Under the pieces are notes generated by a model that saw only the letters and a program-made list of their open reading frames with translations, was not told the DNA's origin and made no database searches. This document shows, one piece after another, positions 61,301 through 64,000 of a stretch of DNA of 64,000 bases. The DNA comes from DAOUKH01 sp965207995. GTDB taxonomy: Bacteria; Chloroflexota; Dehalococcoidia; SHYB01. The DNA lies in NCBI GenBank assembly GCA_965207995.1, contig OZ242299.1, forward strand, positions 1,178,001-1,242,000, given 5' to 3'. Each line of letters begins with the position of its first letter. Positions within the stretch are counted from its first letter, which is position 1. The position numbers and the translations under genes were made by a program.

Positions 61301-62440
61301 CTATTGTGCGCAAAAGTTCTGTGTTGCGTAGACTCTGTCGTCTTCCGTAATCGCTACCCCAATGCCCGAATCGGTGTATTCGCGGGTGAGGATGTTCTCG
61401 CGATGGCCCGGGCTATTCATCCAGCCGCTCACACTCTGCGAGGCAATCTCGTCGACCGATAGGTAATTCTTTCTTGTAATGAAGGCGATGGTGCTAGTAG
61501 ACCCGTAGGTATACCCCTGCCAAATGTTCTCGGCCAGTCCATACGTGTAGTAGCCGGGATAGTTTTTTCTGCAATCGAACCCCATTGCCAGACCACGGTC
61601 GGTTGGATCCTGGCCTTGTCGGTTGTCGTGCGAGAAAAAGTTATTGGCAGCCATGTCTTCGCTATGCCTTTGCGCGATTGCGGTAATAGTCGGGTTCCAT
61701 TTAAGCGGCTGAAGTCCGTAGAGTCGCCTCTGGTTGTTGATCTTCTCGTGGATCAACCTGGCGATGCTTTGCTCCGCAGTAGGTGTCGGCCGTGGCGTCG
61801 GCGTAGCAGTCGGCCGAGGCGTGGGCGTGGATGTTGGACGGGGGGTGGGCGTAACGGTTGGCGTCGGTGTGGGGGTCGGCGTCGCCGTCGGCGGCCCCGG
61901 GGTTGGTGTAGCGGTAGGTGGCCGCGGCGTTGGTGTGTCCAGGCCCTGCCATTCCGCGTACGCCTGTGTTTCGACGGCCAGGGCTTCCTCATAGATGGCT
62001 CGTACCCTCGCCCGTTCTGCTCCTACCGCCGACTGGTAAGCCTCGTAGGCCTCCAGCAGGGCCGCGTGCGCCACCTCCCATCTCTCTTCTGGGCTGGGTG
62101 TTGCCGTGGGAGTCGGCGTGGGCGTCGCCGTCGGCCTCGGCCTCGTTACGACTGGCGGCGTGGTGTCGTTTGAGTCAAGGATGTCGTCCAAGAGACCCTG
62201 CTGGTACGCGATGCCGCCGGCGATCAGGAGCGCCACAACGACGAGGGCCAATACGGGGAGGAAGCCACAACCACCCTTCTGCGGTGTCCGCGCGGGCGGG
62301 CCGCCGGTGGGCGGCCTACCGGAATCCCCACCCGTAGCTGCGCCCGCGGACCTGCGCCACCTCGACATTCTGTCGTTCGTGCAATCGATGCACGTGCAGT
62401 AGGGAGGATGACCGCGTTCGTGCGCCTCACGTTCGGTCAT
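61301..62440 (-). CDS. Cys-motif / TM / TP-linker / CAP-domain membrane protein
   Basis: 379 residues. It starts MTEREAHERGHPPYCTCIDC, shared with the 45-residue protein at 51033. One transmembrane helix (about 57-80, FLPVLALVVVALLIAGGIAY), then the shared module (about 117-173, EERWEVAHAALLEAYEAY...GLDTPTPRP), Thr-Pro linker, and a canonical CAP domain (about 235-379): AQRHSEDMAANNFFSHDN, GLAENIWQG and WMNSPGHRENIL. CAP domains act outside the cell in adhesion, peptidoglycan or lipid binding, rarely as proteases. ATG 62440 with AGGA 7 bases upstream, just 9 bases after the stop of the NTF2-like gene. The CAP-coding part has visibly lower GC than the rest, suggesting a separate origin. Confidence 0.85.
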   Translation of the reverse strand: MTEREAHERGHPPYCTCIDCTNDRMSRWRRSAGAATGGDSGRPPTGGPPARTPQKGGCGFLPVLALVVVALLIAGGIAYQQGLLDDILDSNDTTPPVVTRPRPTATPTPTPTATPSPEERWEVAHAALLEAYEAYQSAVGAERARVRAIYEEALAVETQAYAEWQGLDTPTPRPPTATPTPGPPTATPTPTPTPTVTPTPRPTSTPTPRPTATPTPRPTPTAEQSIARLIHEKINNQRRLYGLQPLKWNPTITAIAQRHSEDMAANNFFSHDNRQGQDPTDRGLAMGFDCRKNYPGYYTYGLAENIWQGYTYGSTSTIAFITRKNYLSVDEIASQSVSGWMNSPGHRENILTREYTDSGIGVAITEDDRVYATQNFCAQ

Positions 62441-62449
62441 AGGCCGATC

Positions 62450-62860
62450 CTACAGCTGGCGGTTGGGGACGAAGCTGGAGCGGAGCTGGATGGCCCAGCG
62501 GCCGTCGATCTTGGTGACGACGTAGAAGGATCGGTGGACTTCGAGAGGGTTGCCATCAGCGTCGCGGCGGGTGAACTTGACGGCGACGTGGACCTTGTCG
62601 GGCGAGCTCTGGACGACGCGGGCTTCGTCGAGCTCGGTGCGGGCCCAGCCCGGCGTGGTCTTGCGGAGGCCGGCGCGGATGTCGCGAGGCTCGGGCGGGG
62701 CCTCCCAGTGGCGGATACCGCCGCCGGCGAGGCGGGTGTGCGGGTAGTGCAACGTGGTGTGGAAGGCCGCCGAGTCGCCCTCGTTGACCGCGGCCATGTA
62801 GGCTTGGACCGCCGCCAGGGCGGGCCCTTCGCTCTCGGGATGCCGCTCGGGGGTGTCCAT
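62450..62860 (-). CDS. NTF2/SnoaL-like protein
   Basis: 136 residues with the cone-shaped NTF2 pattern: VQAYMAAVNEGDSAAFHTTLHYPHTRLAG at the N-terminus and HRSFYVVTKIDGRWAIQLRSSF at the C-terminus. Such proteins are polyketide cyclases, dehydratases, isomerases or binding proteins. ATG 62860 with GGAGG (on the minus strand, GGCAGGAGGAACTCC) upstream. It is followed after 9 bases by the CAP-domain gene, so both are probably on one transcript running to 56373. Function unknown. Confidence 0.85.
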   Translation of the reverse strand: MDTPERHPESEGPALAAVQAYMAAVNEGDSAAFHTTLHYPHTRLAGGGIRHWEAPPEPRDIRAGLRKTTPGWARTELDEARVVQSSPDKVHVAVKFTRRDADGNPLEVHRSFYVVTKIDGRWAIQLRSSFVPNRQL

Positions 62861-63019
62861 GGAGTTCCTCCTGCCCGACCTTCCAGCCAGACCGGGCGCA
62901 GGGAGTGGGAGACGCGGCGATTATAGACCTGGGGAGCCGCCGCTTCGCTCATGGGGGTTCGAAGCCATCCGGCACCTTGGGCATCGGCGCACCCCTCCCG
63001 GCCACGCCCTCACCCCAAC

Positions 63020-63038
63020 CCTCTCCCAGCGGGAGAGG
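63020..63038. repeat. GC-rich palindrome with CCTCACCCCAACC flank
   Basis: Arms CCTCTCCC and GGGAGAGG around AGC, preceded by CCCTCACCCCAA. Inverse-orientation partner of the copy at 9824-9843. It lies between the divergent NTF2-like and binding-protein genes. Confidence 0.8.
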
Positions 63039-63119
63039 GGACAGACCGCCCCGCTCCCATCCGTCGCCGCCCGCGGCTGCGTATCCTAGAGCGCGGGTGG
63101 GTTCGCGGATGTTGCAGCG

Positions 63120-64000
63120 ATGAGCGGGTTCTTCGTGCTTTGGCGGGCGGTGGCCTTGGCGGTAGTCGTGGCGGCGTGCGGCGAGGCGGGGCCGGAGTCG
63201 ACGGTGGCGCCGGAGGCGAGCCCGACGCCGGCCATGGCCGCAACGACGCCGTCCCCGGCGCCGACGGCGGACCTGGCGGAGAACGCGCGGCTGGCGCGAC
63301 GGGGCGGGGTGCTCGTCCTGGCCAACCGGGGCGATCCGCCCGCCGCCTTCGATCCGATGCGCACCAGCAGCATCGCGCTGCACCACCCGGGCGGCGGGCT
63401 CTTTGGGCCGGGCAACCTCGTTTTCCGGTGCCGGGAGAACATCTACCTGGTCTGCCCCGGCCTGGCGAATGACTGGACGGTCTCGCCTGACTTCACCGAG
63501 TGGACCTTCACCCTCCGGGGTGACGCGGCCTGGCACGACGGCGAGCCCTTCACCGGGGACGACGTCGCCTTCTGGTTCGAGCTGGCCGCGTTCGGCATCG
63601 ATGAGGAGGGGCGCGTGCGCGCTCCGGCGTACTTTCGGGGCGACCTCGGGCTTGCCGCCGGAGCGGCGGCGGTCGAGGTGCTGCCGTTCCGGCAGGTGCG
63701 CGTCCGGCTCGCCGAGCCGAACCCGCATTACCTCGAAGTGCTGATGAACCCCCGTCTCAAGATCGCTCATCCCGAGCATCTGCTGCGCCCGCTGATCGAC
63801 GGCGGCGACCTGAGCGCGGGCCCGGTCGACGTCGGGCTGGTGGGGACGGGGCCGTTCCTGCTCGACGGCTACGAGCCGGGCTCGGTGCTGCGGCTGCGTC
63901 GCTTCGACGGCTACTGGGAGCGCGACGCCCAAGGCGCGGCGCTGCCCTACCTCGACGGCATCGACTTCGTGATCACGCCGGACGCGGCGGCGATGGACGC
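63120..64000 (+). CDS. ABC peptide-type substrate-binding lipoprotein, 3' end outside window
   Basis: About 293 residues visible. Signal peptide with lipobox (VVVAAC, Cys20), then a Pro/Thr/Ala linker, then the family 5 binding-protein domain: RGGVLVLANRGDPPAAFDPM, LANDWTVSPDFTEWTFTLRG, AAWHDGEPFTGDDVAFWFE and VGTGPFLLDGYEPG. Family 5 proteins deliver oligopeptides, nickel, or sugars to a two-permease importer, which would lie to the right. ATG 63120; no better start nearby. The normal length is 550-650 residues, so roughly half is missing because the window ends. Confidence 0.92.
   Translation, partial: MSGFFVLWRAVALAVVVAACGEAGPESTVAPEASPTPAMAATTPSPAPTADLAENARLARRGGVLVLANRGDPPAAFDPMRTSSIALHHPGGGLFGPGNLVFRCRENIYLVCPGLANDWTVSPDFTEWTFTLRGDAAWHDGEPFTGDDVAFWFELAAFGIDEEGRVRAPAYFRGDLGLAAGAAAVEVLPFRQVRVRLAEPNPHYLEVLMNPRLKIAHPEHLLRPLIDGGDLSAGPVDVGLVGTGPFLLDGYEPGSVLRLRRFDGYWERDAQGAALPYLDGIDFVITPDAAAMD

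Noticed and set aside
62441..62452. Leaderless promoter (TAGGAT) before the CAP-domain gene at 62440
   Set aside because: The hexamer contains the stop codon of the preceding gene and an AGGA ribosome site, so ordinary operon translation explains it better.

Overview
The window is a high-GC (about two-thirds G+C), gene-dense chromosomal segment. Flavin-dependent luciferase-like monooxygenases (six intact), MmgE/PrpD proteins (three), CaiB/BaiF CoA-transferases, short-chain dehydrogenases, alpha/beta hydrolases, a Rieske oxygenase and ring-cleavage dioxygenases dominate it. Together with Thr-Pro-rich surface-protein linkers and GTG/TTG starts, this points to an uncultured Chloroflexota of the SAR202/Dehalococcoidia kind. 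That placement is inferred from gene content; there is no marker phylogeny.

Layout. 1-18 kb is a plastic region: dnaJ (cut by the window edge), a low-GC SIR2-STAND defence-type gene, a scar holding dead gene tails, a YihY/BrkB membrane protein convergent with mgtE, a three-gene SDR operon, a 1680-residue single-chain restriction-modification enzyme (type ISP-like), a Cys-less thiolase with a DUF35 partner, and a PIN toxin with an unusual partner. 18-22 kb holds a cupin, a small membrane protein, a nucleoside deoxyribosyltransferase, an ammonium transporter and NAD-formate dehydrogenase. 22-25.4 kb is a tandem triplet of flavin-dependent monooxygenases.

26.6-35.3 kb reads as one minus-strand catabolic operon: RidA, LigB-type dioxygenase, Rieske oxygenase, a NitT/TauT-type ABC importer (ATPase, two permeases, an internally duplicated binding protein) and an alpha/beta hydrolase. 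It looks built to import, hydroxylate, cleave and hydrolyse a cyclic, perhaps nitrogen-bearing, compound. 35-53 kb continues with MmgE/PrpD proteins, CoA-transferases (one a double-length fusion), an FAD dehydrogenase, VOC dioxygenases, dienelactone hydrolase, more luciferase-like enzymes and one tRNA-Gln. 54-56 kb is a drug-efflux-type MFS gene coupled to a gene of unknown function.

56.4-62.4 kb is the most novel part: three consecutive genes for modular membrane proteins. Each has a cytoplasmic zinc-ribbon, J-domain or short Cys motif, one transmembrane helix, a shared module of about 55 residues, Thr-Pro linkers, and an outer domain (CAP twice, a degenerate M1-like metallopeptidase once). 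The Cys motif of the third gene recurs as a free-standing 45-residue protein beside the tRNA. The window ends in a lipoprotein of the peptide-type ABC binding-protein family. Short GC-rich palindromes of one family sit in at least eight intergenic gaps.
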